A stretch of DNA of 64,000 nt from MFD09286-c1 sp963701015 (GTDB lineage: Bacteria; Bacteroidota; Bacteroidia; Bacteroidales; DTGW01): assembly GCA_963701015.1 (NCBI GenBank), contig OY969556.1, forward strand, positions 310,001 through 374,000. Direction: 5' to 3'. The notes under the pieces were generated by a model. It ran no database searches. It was not told where the DNA came from and saw only the letters and a program-made list of their open reading frames with translations. Positions 9,425 through 18,187 of the stretch are shown here, piece after piece (the first letter of the stretch is position 1; every line of letters starts with the position of its first letter). The position numbers and the translations under genes were made by a program.

Positions 9425-9481
9425 ATGAAAATTCTGAAAGTTAAAATTTGGTGGTGGCAATTGTTTCTCAATTTACCGTGA
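9425..9481 (+). CDS. trpL: trp operon leader peptide with three consecutive Trp codons
   Basis: This short frame reads MKILKVKIWWWQLFLNLP followed by TGA. The run of three TGG codons is at 9449-9457. It lies 45-65 bases after the predicted transcription start and 40 bases before a strong intrinsic terminator, upstream of trpE. This is the classic layout of ribosome-mediated attenuation: with low charged tRNA-Trp the ribosome stalls on the Trp codons and changes RNA folding downstream. It is too short for ordinary gene finders. Confidence 0.88.
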   Translation: MKILKVKIWWWQLFLNLP

Positions 9482-9520
9482 GAAGGAATAGCCCTTTTAA
9501 ATTTTCAGAAAATAAATATT

Positions 9521-9553
9521 AGGCTTACCGAATCGCGGTGAGCCTTTTTTTTT
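9521..9553 (+). terminator. trp attenuator (intrinsic terminator)
   Basis: Left arm AGGCTTACCG (9521-9530) pairs with CGGTGAGCCT (9536-9545) over 10 bp with one G-U pair and a 5-base loop, followed by nine T residues. It lies between the leader peptide and trpE. Upstream, CTGAAAgTTAAAA (9434-9446) can pair with TTTTAAatTTTCAG (9495-9508), enclosing the Trp codons. TTACCG at 9473-9478, beside the leader stop codon, repeats part of the left arm and could compete for the right arm. These alternatives are my reading and have not been folded computationally. Confidence 0.85.
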
Positions 9554-9576
9554 AATGACAAATAAAGATTTGCAAT

Positions 9577-10974
9577 ATGAAGTTTACAATTAACACAGTT
9601 TCGAAGCAAATACTAGCCGATACAATTACTCCGGTTAGTATTTACCTTAAATTGAGAGACGAATTTCCATTTACAATTTTGCTTGAGAGCTCCGATTACC
9701 ATGGCAGCAAAGGAAGTTGGTCATTTATTTGTACCAAACCAATCGCAACTTTTAAAGTTGAAAATGGCAAAATAAGTGAACATTTTCCAAATGGAAACCT
9801 TGCTGTAACTCATATAAAGGACGAGATTTCAGTGGCACAGCGTTTGGATATGTTTCGTCAATGTTTTAGTGTTGAAGGTGATAAAGTCCCTATTAATGGA
9901 TTGTTTGGGTATTTATCATATGATGCGATAGAGCATTTTGAGCAAATTCACCTTAATTCTACAAGTGATGCTGAACGACAAATACCGGAAGTATTTTACA
10001 GTTTATACCGCTACATTATCGCCGTTAACCAGTTTCATAACAGTTTGGTAATTATTGAAAATTTACTTGAAGGCGAAACATCATCAATTGAAAGAATTGA
10101 AAGCATACTTCAAAGCAGAAGTTTTGCTTCATATCCTTTCAAAGTCAATAATGATGAGGTTTCGAACCATACTGACGACGAGTATATGAAAATGGTTACC
10201 AAAGGAAAAGAAAGTTGCCAACGTGGCGATGTATTCCAAATTGTCTTATCTCGTCGTTATAAACAAACTTTTACTGGTGACGATTTTAATGTTTATCGCT
10301 CTTTGCGATCGATAAACCCATCACCATATTTGTTTTACTTTGATTATGGAAGTTTCAAAATCTTTGGTTCTTCACCTGAAGCTGAACTCGAAATTAAATC
10401 GGGCAAAGCTTTTATACATCCAATTGCCGGTACATTCCGCAGAACGGGAAATGATGAACAAGACAAAAAATTGGCAGAACAACTTTCAGTAGATAAAAAA
10501 GAAAATGCCGAGCATGTAATGTTGGTAGATCTGGCCAGAAACGATTTAAGCAGGAATGCAAGCCAGGTTATAGTTGAAACTTATCGCGAAATTCAATATT
10601 ATTCGCATGTATTACATATGGTTTCTGTCGTTTCGGGAATCCTTCCTGAAAAATGTAATCCGGTAAAAGTATTAGCTGATTCGTTTCCAGCCGGAACACT
10701 TTCCGGAGCTCCTAAATTTAAGGCTATGGAACTTATTGATAAATACGAAGGTGATCGTCGTGGTTATTATGGTGGTTGCATTGGTTATTTAGGATTCGAT
10801 GGCGATTTGAACCATGCAATTATGATCCGATCGTTCCTGAGCATTAATAATACGCTTTATTATCAAGCCGGAGCAGGAATAGTTCTAGAATCAAAAGAAG
10901 AAAATGAGTTAAATGAAGTGAATAATAAGCTTGCTGCATTAAAAAGCGCGCTTATTCAGGCTGAGAAGATTTAA
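9577..10974 (+). CDS. trpE: Anthranilate synthase component I
   Basis: TrpE makes anthranilate from chorismate using ammonia supplied by TrpG. The 465-residue protein carries the tryptophan feedback site LLESS near residue 32 and the chorismate-binding signature: SRRYKQTF, SPYLFYFDYGSF, PIAGTFRRTG, VDLARNDLSRNA, PAGTLSGAPKFKAMELID and GGCIGYLGFDG. The feedback loop appears intact, so the enzyme should be Trp-inhibited as well as attenuated. It is the first structural gene, 23 bases after the attenuator T-run. trpG starts 11 bases downstream. Confidence 0.97.
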   Translation: MKFTINTVSKQILADTITPVSIYLKLRDEFPFTILLESSDYHGSKGSWSFICTKPIATFKVENGKISEHFPNGNLAVTHIKDEISVAQRLDMFRQCFSVEGDKVPINGLFGYLSYDAIEHFEQIHLNSTSDAERQIPEVFYSLYRYIIAVNQFHNSLVIIENLLEGETSSIERIESILQSRSFASYPFKVNNDEVSNHTDDEYMKMVTKGKESCQRGDVFQIVLSRRYKQTFTGDDFNVYRSLRSINPSPYLFYFDYGSFKIFGSSPEAELEIKSGKAFIHPIAGTFRRTGNDEQDKKLAEQLSVDKKENAEHVMLVDLARNDLSRNASQVIVETYREIQYYSHVLHMVSVVSGILPEKCNPVKVLADSFPAGTLSGAPKFKAMELIDKYEGDRRGYYGGCIGYLGFDGDLNHAIMIRSFLSINNTLYYQAGAGIVLESKEENELNEVNNKLAALKSALIQAEKI

Positions 10975-10985
10975 TAATAAGAAAA

Positions 10986-11558
10986 ATGAAAGTTGCAGTT
11001 TTAGATAATTACGATTCATTTACGTATAACCTGGTTCATGCTATTGAAAAAATTTTAAAGCAGAAGATTGATGTTATTCGCAATGACCAACACCCCGTTG
11101 AATATTTTGAGAAATATGATAAAATAGTTCTTTCGCCAGGGCCAGGTGTTCCGGATGAAGCCGGTATGTTAAAACCTTTGATTAAACATTGGGCTCCAAC
11201 CAAATGCATCTTGGGCGTTTGCTTGGGACAACAGGCTATAGGTGAAGTTTTTGGTGGCTCATTAACTAATTTGGATAAAGTTTATCATGGTGTAGCAACA
11301 ACAATTATTCAAACCGTAAGCGATGAAGCAATTTTTAAAGGTATTCCGGAAATTTTCGAAGCCGGTCGCTATCATTCATGGATAGTAAATCGTGATGGAT
11401 TCCCTGATTGTCTCGAGATTACTGCTATCGATAAACAAGGCCAGATAATGGCATTAAGACATAAGAATTTTGATGTCCGAGGGGTTCAGTTTCATCCTGA
11501 ATCGGTATTAACTCCTTTAGGTGAAGCGATGATTGAAAATTGGTTGAGAAGTGAGTAA
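10986..11558 (+). CDS. trpG: Anthranilate synthase component II (glutamine amidotransferase)
   Basis: TrpG is a class I glutamine amidotransferase that releases ammonia from glutamine for TrpE. In 190 residues it shows the DNYDSFTYNL start, the oxyanion segment SPGPGVPDEAG, the nucleophile motif GVCLGQQAIGE and the catalytic His/Glu in GVQFHPESVLT. In some species the same subunit also serves 4-amino-4-deoxychorismate synthase; no pabB-like gene is nearby. The 162-base gap after it (11559-11720) is AT-rich with repeated CTAAATT-like words and shows no separate promoter that I trust. Confidence 0.96.
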   Translation: MKVAVLDNYDSFTYNLVHAIEKILKQKIDVIRNDQHPVEYFEKYDKIVLSPGPGVPDEAGMLKPLIKHWAPTKCILGVCLGQQAIGEVFGGSLTNLDKVYHGVATTIIQTVSDEAIFKGIPEIFEAGRYHSWIVNRDGFPDCLEITAIDKQGQIMALRHKNFDVRGVQFHPESVLTPLGEAMIENWLRSE

Positions 11559-11720
11559 ATGTTTATTATTCCTATGCTTAAAATATCGAATAAAATGAAA
11601 TAGCAAATGAAATTGTAAAGCGAACTATTTAAGATTTATTCTCAATTTTTAAAATTCAAAAAAATAAAATTACCTAAATTATAATTATCTAAACTACTAA
11701 ATTACTCAATACTACAAACA

Positions 11721-12716
11721 ATGAAAGATGTATTAAATTACCTATACGCACACAAAACGCTTTCGAAAGAAGAAGCAAAAAATGTGCTTACCAACATAGC
11801 CCAGGGATTGTATAATCATTCACAAATAGCCTCATTTATGAGTGTTTATATAATGCGAAATATTACGGTTGAGGAACTCTCGGGTTTTAGGGATGCTTTA
11901 CAGGAATTATGCGTCCCGGTTGATTTGAAAGCCTATAATACTATTGATCTTTGTGGCACCGGTGGTGATGGAAAAAATACTTTTAATATTTCCACCCTTT
12001 CTTCGTTCGTACTTGCCGGATTAGGTCACAAAGTTACTAAACATGGTAATTATGGGGTTTCCTCAGGTTGTGGCTCATCAAACATTATGGAAACATTGGG
12101 TTATAAGTTTTCAAATGACGTATCCAAGTTAAAAAACGAAATAGAAGCTACCGGGATTTGTTATTTGCATGCACCAATATTTAATCCGGCAATGAAAAAT
12201 GTTGCCCCTGTTCGTAAGGATTTAGGCGCAAAAACATTTTTTAATATGCTTGGCCCGATGATAAACCCAAGTTTTCCAAAGAATCAAATGGTTGGTGTTT
12301 ATAGCCTTGAATTGGCAAGAATTTATTCCTACCTCTATCAAAAAACCGATATCAACTATATTATTCTTCATAGTTTAGATGGATATGACGAAATTTCACT
12401 TACTTCTGATTTTAAATTAATCAGTCGGGATTTTGAAACTATTATGAAACCTGAAAGTTTAGGACTTTCAAAAGCGATGGCCGAAGAACTTGCAAATGGT
12501 GCAACTGTTGCTGAATCGGTTGCTATGTTTATGAATATACTTGAAGGCAAAGGCACTAAAGTTCAAAATGAAGTTATATTTGCCAATTCAGCCATAGCAT
12601 TGAGATGTCTTAAACCTAATGTTCCTTATAATGAATTGGTCGCCGAAACAAAAGAATCACTTTTAGGTGGCAAGGCATTAAATTCTTTGAAGAAATTGCT
12701 CGAAATGCAAAAATGA
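11721..12716 (+). CDS. trpD: Anthranilate phosphoribosyltransferase
   Basis: TrpD transfers the phosphoribosyl group of PRPP to anthranilate. The 331-residue protein has the PRPP-binding CGTGGDGKNTFNIST loop, the KHGNYGVSSGCGSSNIME segment (the family's KHGN..SS.SGS site, with small substitutions) and FFNMLGPMINP. Its length is normal. It is separate from trpG, unlike the fused form of enterobacteria. A 78-base AT-rich spacer precedes trpC. Confidence 0.96.
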   Translation: MKDVLNYLYAHKTLSKEEAKNVLTNIAQGLYNHSQIASFMSVYIMRNITVEELSGFRDALQELCVPVDLKAYNTIDLCGTGGDGKNTFNISTLSSFVLAGLGHKVTKHGNYGVSSGCGSSNIMETLGYKFSNDVSKLKNEIEATGICYLHAPIFNPAMKNVAPVRKDLGAKTFFNMLGPMINPSFPKNQMVGVYSLELARIYSYLYQKTDINYIILHSLDGYDEISLTSDFKLISRDFETIMKPESLGLSKAMAEELANGATVAESVAMFMNILEGKGTKVQNEVIFANSAIALRCLKPNVPYNELVAETKESLLGGKALNSLKKLLEMQK

Positions 12717-12794
12717 TGGCTAATTGCTAATAACAAACGACCAATTAATAATTACCATTAATAAAAAATACCAATAATCTGGAATTAGAATTAA

Positions 12795-13580
12795 ATGAAT
12801 ATTCTTGACGAAATAATAGCTTTTAAGCATAAGGAAGTAGAGCAACGTAAGTTGAACAGCGCAGTTTCAGAGCTTGAAAAAAGTAAATACTTCCAAAGGC
12901 AAACAATTTCGCTTAAAAATTCAATTGCAGATTCTTCGAAAAGTGGCATAATTGCTGAGTTTAAGCGTAAGTCACCCAGCAAAGGGATTATCAATAATAG
13001 TGTTACAGTGGAAAAAGTAACGACTGGTTATGCAAATTCAGGAGCATCAGGACTATCAGTGCTTACTGACGAAAATTTTTTTGGAGGTTCAAATGCTGAT
13101 TTGTCAATAGCTCGTGAATTCAATTCAATACCTATTCTACGAAAAGATTTTATAGTGGATGAATATCAAATTATTGAGGCAAAGTCTATTGGCGCTGATG
13201 CAATATTATTAATTGCTGCCTGTTTGTCCGCAACTCAAATTAAAAAACTGGCAAAATTTGCAAAGTCACTCAATCTTGAAATCTTACTTGAATTGCATAG
13301 CGAAGATGAATTTGATGAGATTTACCTTGAGGTTGATTTAATTGGGATTAACAACCGTAATTTAAAAACATTCAAGGTGGATATTGAACAATCAAAGCGA
13401 TATGCAGCTATTATTCCAAATACTTTCATTAAAATTGCCGAAAGCGGAATTAATTCGGTTGAGGTGATAAAAGATTTGAAAACACACGGATTTAAAGGAT
13501 TTTTGATGGGAGAATTTTTTATGCAATCGATAGATCCAGTCAAAACTTTTGAAAATTTTGTAAACGAACTTCATGAATAA
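12795..13580 (+). CDS. trpC: Indole-3-glycerol phosphate synthase
   Basis: TrpC closes the indole ring to give indole-3-glycerol phosphate. The 261-residue TIM barrel has IIAEFKRKSPSKG (catalytic Glu and Lys), the LSVLTDENFFGGS loop, PILRKDFIVDEYQI, GADAILLIAA, LLELHSEDE, GINNRNLKTF and IAESGINS, all diagnostic. It is monofunctional; trpF is a separate gene 21 bases downstream. Confidence 0.97.
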   Translation: MNILDEIIAFKHKEVEQRKLNSAVSELEKSKYFQRQTISLKNSIADSSKSGIIAEFKRKSPSKGIINNSVTVEKVTTGYANSGASGLSVLTDENFFGGSNADLSIAREFNSIPILRKDFIVDEYQIIEAKSIGADAILLIAACLSATQIKKLAKFAKSLNLEILLELHSEDEFDEIYLEVDLIGINNRNLKTFKVDIEQSKRYAAIIPNTFIKIAESGINSVEVIKDLKTHGFKGFLMGEFFMQSIDPVKTFENFVNELHE

Positions 13581-13601
13581 TTAAAAGATTTATAGACTAT
13601 T

Positions 13602-14258
13602 ATGCCAAGTGATAAAAATGAAATAAAATCGAAATTAAAAATAAAGATATGCGGAATGCGTGACCAGCAGAACATTGAATCATTGGTGCAGTTACCAGTT
13701 GATTACATTGGATTTATTTTTTACCCACCATCACCACGTTATATTGGAGATAATCCGGATAAAAATATATTTAAAGTTGTTCCTTCCTCAATTAAAAAAG
13801 TTGGTGTATTTGTTAATGCTCCATTAAATGAAGTTCTTAGAAATGCTGAGGATTTTGGTTTAAATACTATTCAATTGCATGGTAGCGAAATTGCTGATTA
13901 TTGCAATGCAATTCGTGAAAGGGGTTATGAAGTTATTAAAGCATTTAAAGCAGAACCGGTGCAACTTACATGTGAAGCTACTGCATATAGATATGCTTGT
14001 GATTATTTGCTTTTTGATACCCCCACGCCAAAACACGGTGGTAGCGGGAAAAAATTTGATTGGGAAATGTTGAAGATACAAAAGCTTTATTTGCCTTATT
14101 TTTTAAGTGGTGGAATAGCACCTGGTGATGCAAGTAATATTAAAAGTCTTGGCTTAAAAGGTCTGTATGCTGTTGATGTTAACAGCCGATTTGAAATTAA
14201 ACCTGGACTTAAAGACATTGCTTTGATTAAAAAGTTTGTTTTTGAACTATCAAATTAA
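13602..14258 (+). CDS. trpF: Phosphoribosylanthranilate isomerase
   Basis: TrpF performs the Amadori rearrangement of phosphoribosylanthranilate. The 218-residue barrel has KICGMRD (catalytic Cys), GFIFYPPSPRYI, VGVFVNAP, IQLHGSE, LLFDTPTPKHGGSGKKFDW (catalytic Asp in LFDT) and FLSGGIAPGDA. The start ATG at 13602 gives about ten extra residues before the barrel; no better internal start is evident. trpB follows after 8 bases. Confidence 0.95.
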   Translation: MPSDKNEIKSKLKIKICGMRDQQNIESLVQLPVDYIGFIFYPPSPRYIGDNPDKNIFKVVPSSIKKVGVFVNAPLNEVLRNAEDFGLNTIQLHGSEIADYCNAIRERGYEVIKAFKAEPVQLTCEATAYRYACDYLLFDTPTPKHGGSGKKFDWEMLKIQKLYLPYFLSGGIAPGDASNIKSLGLKGLYAVDVNSRFEIKPGLKDIALIKKFVFELSN

Positions 14259-14266
14259 TTTGAAAT

Positions 14267-15484
14267 ATGAATTACAGGGTTGACGAAAAGGGCTATTTTG
14301 GTGAATTTGGAGGTGCATATATTCCCGAAATGCTTTATCATAATGTGGAGGAATTAAAAAAGAACTATCTAAAAATAATTGAAAGCATCGATTTTAAACT
14401 TGAATTTGACCTATTGTTGCGTGATTATGTTGGACGTCCAAGCCCTTTATATTTTGCAAAACGTTTATCAGAGAATTACAATACCAATATTTACCTTAAA
14501 CGTGAAGATCTTAACCATACCGGGGCGCATAAAATAAACAACACCATTGGCCAAATATTATTGGCCCGAAGGTTAGGCAAAACCCGCATAATTGCTGAAA
14601 CCGGAGCGGGACAGCACGGTGTTGCCACAGCAACAGTTTGTGCACTTATGGCTATGAAATGTGTTGTTTATATGGGAGATACTGATGTAAAACGCCAGGC
14701 ACCTAATGTTTCACGTATGAAAATGCTTGGAGCCGAAGTTGTTCCGGTGCATAGCGGTAACAAAACATTAAAAGATGCAACAAATGAAGCTATTCGCGAT
14801 TGGATCAACAATCCTGAAGATACTCACTATATAATTGGTTCTGTTGTTGGTCATCATCCATTTCCTGATATGGTTTCAAGATTTCAGTCGGTTATAAGTG
14901 AAGAAATGAAAAATCAACTTATTGAAAAAATAGGCCGTGATTATCCTGATTATGTTGTTGCTTGTGTTGGAGGTGGAAGTAATGCTGCTGGTTCCTATTA
15001 TCATTATCTCGAAAATGATAAGGTGAAATTAATTGCTGTTGAAGCGGCCGGTCTTGGAGTTGATACCAATGAAACAGCAGCTACTATGGTAAGGGGAAAA
15101 CTGGGAATTATTCATGGTTCCAAAACCATGCTCATGCAAGATGAAGATGGCCAGATTACAGAGCCTTATTCAATATCAGCCGGCTTGGATTATCCGGGCA
15201 TTGGCCCGCAACATTCACATTTATTCAAAACCAACAGGGTTAAATTTATGTGGGCTACTGATAATGAGGCATTAGATGCAGCTATGATGCTTACCCGAAT
15301 GGAAGGGATAATTCCGGCCTTAGAATCTGCACACGCCTTAGCTGCACTTGATAAAATTGAATTTTCTCCTACCGATGTTGTTGTCGTTACACTTTCGGGT
15401 CGTGGCGATAAAGATTTGGATACTTATCTTAAGTATATCAAAGATTCGGAGGATTTAACAGCAAAAGGTGAGGATAAAGAATAG
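14267..15484 (+). CDS. trpB: Tryptophan synthase beta chain
   Basis: TrpB is the PLP enzyme that condenses indole with serine. In 405 residues it has the N-terminal GYFGEFGGAYIPEML, the PLP-lysine motif GAHKINNTIGQ, ETGAGQHGVATAT, the phosphate-binding CVGGGSNAAGSYYHY and LSGRGDKDLDTY. It is a TrpB1-type sequence of normal length that would form the alpha2-beta2 complex with the product of the next gene, 23 bases downstream. Confidence 0.98.
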   Translation: MNYRVDEKGYFGEFGGAYIPEMLYHNVEELKKNYLKIIESIDFKLEFDLLLRDYVGRPSPLYFAKRLSENYNTNIYLKREDLNHTGAHKINNTIGQILLARRLGKTRIIAETGAGQHGVATATVCALMAMKCVVYMGDTDVKRQAPNVSRMKMLGAEVVPVHSGNKTLKDATNEAIRDWINNPEDTHYIIGSVVGHHPFPDMVSRFQSVISEEMKNQLIEKIGRDYPDYVVACVGGGSNAAGSYYHYLENDKVKLIAVEAAGLGVDTNETAATMVRGKLGIIHGSKTMLMQDEDGQITEPYSISAGLDYPGIGPQHSHLFKTNRVKFMWATDNEALDAAMMLTRMEGIIPALESAHALAALDKIEFSPTDVVVVTLSGRGDKDLDTYLKYIKDSEDLTAKGEDKE

Positions 15485-15507
15485 AATTAATTTCAATACA
15501 AATCATT

Positions 15508-16275
15508 ATGAACAGAATTGACCAACTTTTTCAAAATAAAAGCGAAAAGATATTGTCTATTTATTTTACGGCCGGACATCCAGGCTTGCTTGATGCTAAT
15601 CCAATTATTAAAACACTTGAAAAATCAGGAGTTGACATGATTGAAATTGGTGTGCCTTTTTCCGACCCTATGGCTGATGAACCGGTAATTCAGGAAAGTA
15701 GCCAGGTTGCACTGAATAATGGAATGACGCTTAAATTTCTTTTTGAACAGCTTAAATCTATTCGAAATGAAGTTAAAATTCCCCTTTTACTTATGGGTTA
15801 CTTAAATCCGGTGTTACGGTTTGGATTCGATAAATTTTGTAAAAAATGTAAGGAAGTGGGTATTGATGGATTAATATTGCCCGATATGCCTTTTGATGAA
15901 TACGAAGAAAAATACCAGTCAGTTTTTGAAGAAAATAATTTATACAGTATATTTTTGGTCACACCACAAACATCACCGGAGAGAATAAAGAAAATCGATT
16001 CCTTGTCAAAAGGATTTATTTACCTGGTTTCATCGTTTTCTACAACTGGTAGTGGAAAAGGTATTAGCCAATCACAGGAATATTTTGAAAGAATAAAACA
16101 AATGAATTTGAAAAACCCTAAAATTATCGGTTTTGGTATAAAAGATAAAGTTTCATTTAATACTGCCTGCAATTATGCAAATGGGGCGATAATTGGAACC
16201 TCATTTGTAAAGGCAATGGGAGAAGGGTTTACTGAAAATAAAGTTGAAGAATTTGTAAAATCAATTTTAGATTAA
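15508..16275 (+). CDS. trpA: Tryptophan synthase alpha chain
   Basis: TrpA cleaves indole-3-glycerol phosphate and channels indole to TrpB. The 255-residue barrel has FTAGHPGL, MIEIGVPFSDPMADEPVIQ (catalytic Glu and Asp), LLMGYLNPVLRFG and GLILPDMPFDEY. The usual ADGP of the catalytic loop reads ADEP here, a small oddity outside the catalytic residues. It is the last gene of the operon and converges on the DUF2807 gene with only a 12-base gap; no clear terminator is visible. Confidence 0.96.
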   Translation: MNRIDQLFQNKSEKILSIYFTAGHPGLLDANPIIKTLEKSGVDMIEIGVPFSDPMADEPVIQESSQVALNNGMTLKFLFEQLKSIRNEVKIPLLLMGYLNPVLRFGFDKFCKKCKEVGIDGLILPDMPFDEYEEKYQSVFEENNLYSIFLVTPQTSPERIKKIDSLSKGFIYLVSSFSTTGSGKGISQSQEYFERIKQMNLKNPKIIGFGIKDKVSFNTACNYANGAIIGTSFVKAMGEGFTENKVEEFVKSILD

Positions 16276-16287
16276 TTAAAATATATT

Positions 16288-16998
16288 TTACTTTTTTTCT
16301 TCAATACTTCCCATTCCTGCAATATCTGATTTAACTTTTGAAGGATTCCCGGCATATTGAATTGAACCAACCCCTGCAATACTTGCATCTACTGATTTTG
16401 AAGCATAAACTTCGGCATAACCTGCACCGGCAATATCAACTTTAACAGAGTCGGCAATTAATTTCAACGCATCAATTTTACCGGCGCCATTTAACGCAAA
16501 TTTCGCGTTGATTGTTTTTCCTGAAAATTCAGCGTTTGTGCCACCTGACAAGTTTACGCTTATCGATCCACAATTTATTGGTAAATTTATTTCAGCACCA
16601 CCAAAAACTTTTATTGATAAATCTTTTGATTTAATTTCTTTGCTACTTTTTAAACTTACACCTCCATTAATTACAATTTCTTCAAGGTTTTTAAAATGTA
16701 TTTTCAAAGTAAATTTATTCAACTGAATAGATTTGTCGATCCATATCCTTAATTTACTATCGTTAACATCCGTCCTTAAATAGCCAATATCATCTTTTGG
16801 CGCTTCAACTTCAATAAATTCCTTCGAATCCTGCACAAGTTCAATTTCAAATCCGCCATTTGTTTCAATTTGCGAAAAAGAATTTAATTGAATTGTTGAG
16901 GTTTCATTTGATTTTTTTTCAAATATTGTTTTGCCATTAGTTACTTGACATAATATTAAAGCGAATACTGGCGTTAGTAACAAAAGTTTTGTTCTCAT
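16288..16998 (-). CDS. Secreted head-GIN domain protein (DUF2807)
   Basis: The 236-residue protein has an N-terminal signal sequence (LLLLTPVFALILCQ) and a beta-helical body beginning FSQIETNGGFEIELVQD, which is typical of DUF2807, the putative autotransporter-adhesin head GIN domain common in Bacteroidota. Later strands repeat a GG or GAG turn (INGGVSL, VFGGAEI, LSGGTNA, LNGAGKI, IAGAGYA, IAGVGSI, IAGMGSI), as expected for a right-handed parallel beta-structure. The Cys at the signal end (LILCQ) could be a lipoprotein site. The biochemical role is unknown. Confidence 0.85.
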   Translation of the reverse strand: MRTKLLLLTPVFALILCQVTNGKTIFEKKSNETSTIQLNSFSQIETNGGFEIELVQDSKEFIEVEAPKDDIGYLRTDVNDSKLRIWIDKSIQLNKFTLKIHFKNLEEIVINGGVSLKSSKEIKSKDLSIKVFGGAEINLPINCGSISVNLSGGTNAEFSGKTINAKFALNGAGKIDALKLIADSVKVDIAGAGYAEVYASKSVDASIAGVGSIQYAGNPSKVKSDIAGMGSIEEKK

Positions 16999-17065
16999 AA
17001 ATAAATTTTATAATTTTTCGTAGGACGAATAATTAAAGTTTTTGTTACAAAAATATTAGTATAAT

Positions 17066-18184
17066 CTATTTTCCAAGCACTTCGTCCAATTCAGCTAATG
17101 GTAAATTGAATGCACTGGCAACTCCACCATATACAACTTTGCCATTCACAATATTTAATCCCATTTGTAAATCATGATTATCCCTGCAAGCTTTTTGCCA
17201 ACCTTTATCGGCAAGCAATATTGCATACGGTAAAGTGGCGTTAGTTAATGCTACAGTTGATGTATAAGGTACAGCGCCAGGCATGTTGGCTACGCAATAA
17301 TGTACAACTCCATCAATAATAAATATAGGATCGTCATGTGTTGTCGGCCGGCATGTTTCAATACATCCGCCTTGATCAACGGCAACATCAATTATTACTG
17401 TTCCGGGACGCATGGTTGAGAGCATATCTTTTGTAATAAGCTTAGGAGTTTTTGCTCCATGTATCAACACTGCACCAATAATTAAATCGTGGTTTCGAAC
17501 CATTTTACGGATGAAAAAGTCACTGGACTTTAATGTCCTCACGTTTGCAGGCATAATATCGGCCAAATAACGTAAACGCGGAAGGTTTACATCCATAACA
17601 GTGACATTGGCGCCAAAACCGGCGGCAACCTTAGCTGCCTGTGTACCCACAATTCCACCGCCAAGTATTAAAACTTTAGCAGGGCTAACTCCGGGAACTC
17701 CGCCCAATAAAATACCTCTTCCTTTCATCGGTTTTTCCAAATATTTTGCACCTTGCTGAATTGACATACGTCCCGCAACTTCTGACATTGGAATAAGCAA
17801 TGGTAAACTACCGTCCTTCATTTCAACAGTTTCGTATGCCAGGCAAATTGCTTTGCTTTTAATCATTGCCCTGGTTAACGTTTCATTTGAAGCAAAATGA
17901 AAATAAGTGAATATAAGTTGTCCTTCTTTTATTAAATCATATTCTTCGGCAATGGGTTCTTTCACTTTAACAATCATTTCTGCTGAAGCATATATTTTAG
18001 CGATGTCTGGCAATATAACTGCACCTGCATCAATATAGTCTGCATCGCTGAAACCACTTTCCATTCCTGCTCCTGATTGCACAAAAACCCTATGTTGCCT
18101 TTTCGTTAAATCCGATACACACGCTGGCGTTAAACCTACCCTATTTTCACTTGGTTTTATTTCTTTTGGCACACCTATTAGCAT
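17066..18184 (-). CDS. ald: Alanine dehydrogenase
   Basis: This enzyme reversibly deaminates L-alanine to pyruvate with NAD. The 372-residue protein starts MLIGVPKEIKPSENRVGLTP and has VKVKEP (substrate Lys), FTYFHFAS (catalytic His), the Rossmann signature LILGGGIVGTQAAKVAAGFGA and IIDVAVDQGGCIET, all diagnostic of the Ald/PNT family. Its length matches alanine dehydrogenase rather than transhydrogenase alpha. The upstream histidine kinase gene ends just 4 bases before its start, so the two may be co-transcribed. Confidence 0.95.
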   Translation of the reverse strand: MLIGVPKEIKPSENRVGLTPACVSDLTKRQHRVFVQSGAGMESGFSDADYIDAGAVILPDIAKIYASAEMIVKVKEPIAEEYDLIKEGQLIFTYFHFASNETLTRAMIKSKAICLAYETVEMKDGSLPLLIPMSEVAGRMSIQQGAKYLEKPMKGRGILLGGVPGVSPAKVLILGGGIVGTQAAKVAAGFGANVTVMDVNLPRLRYLADIMPANVRTLKSSDFFIRKMVRNHDLIIGAVLIHGAKTPKLITKDMLSTMRPGTVIIDVAVDQGGCIETCRPTTHDDPIFIIDGVVHYCVANMPGAVPYTSTVALTNATLPYAILLADKGWQKACRDNHDLQMGLNIVNGKVVYGGVASAFNLPLAELDEVLGK

Positions 18185-18187
18185 AAT

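Noticed and set aside
10160..10180. TTCGAACC resembling a tRNA T-arm
   Set aside because: It lies inside trpE, with no cloverleaf partner arms around it.
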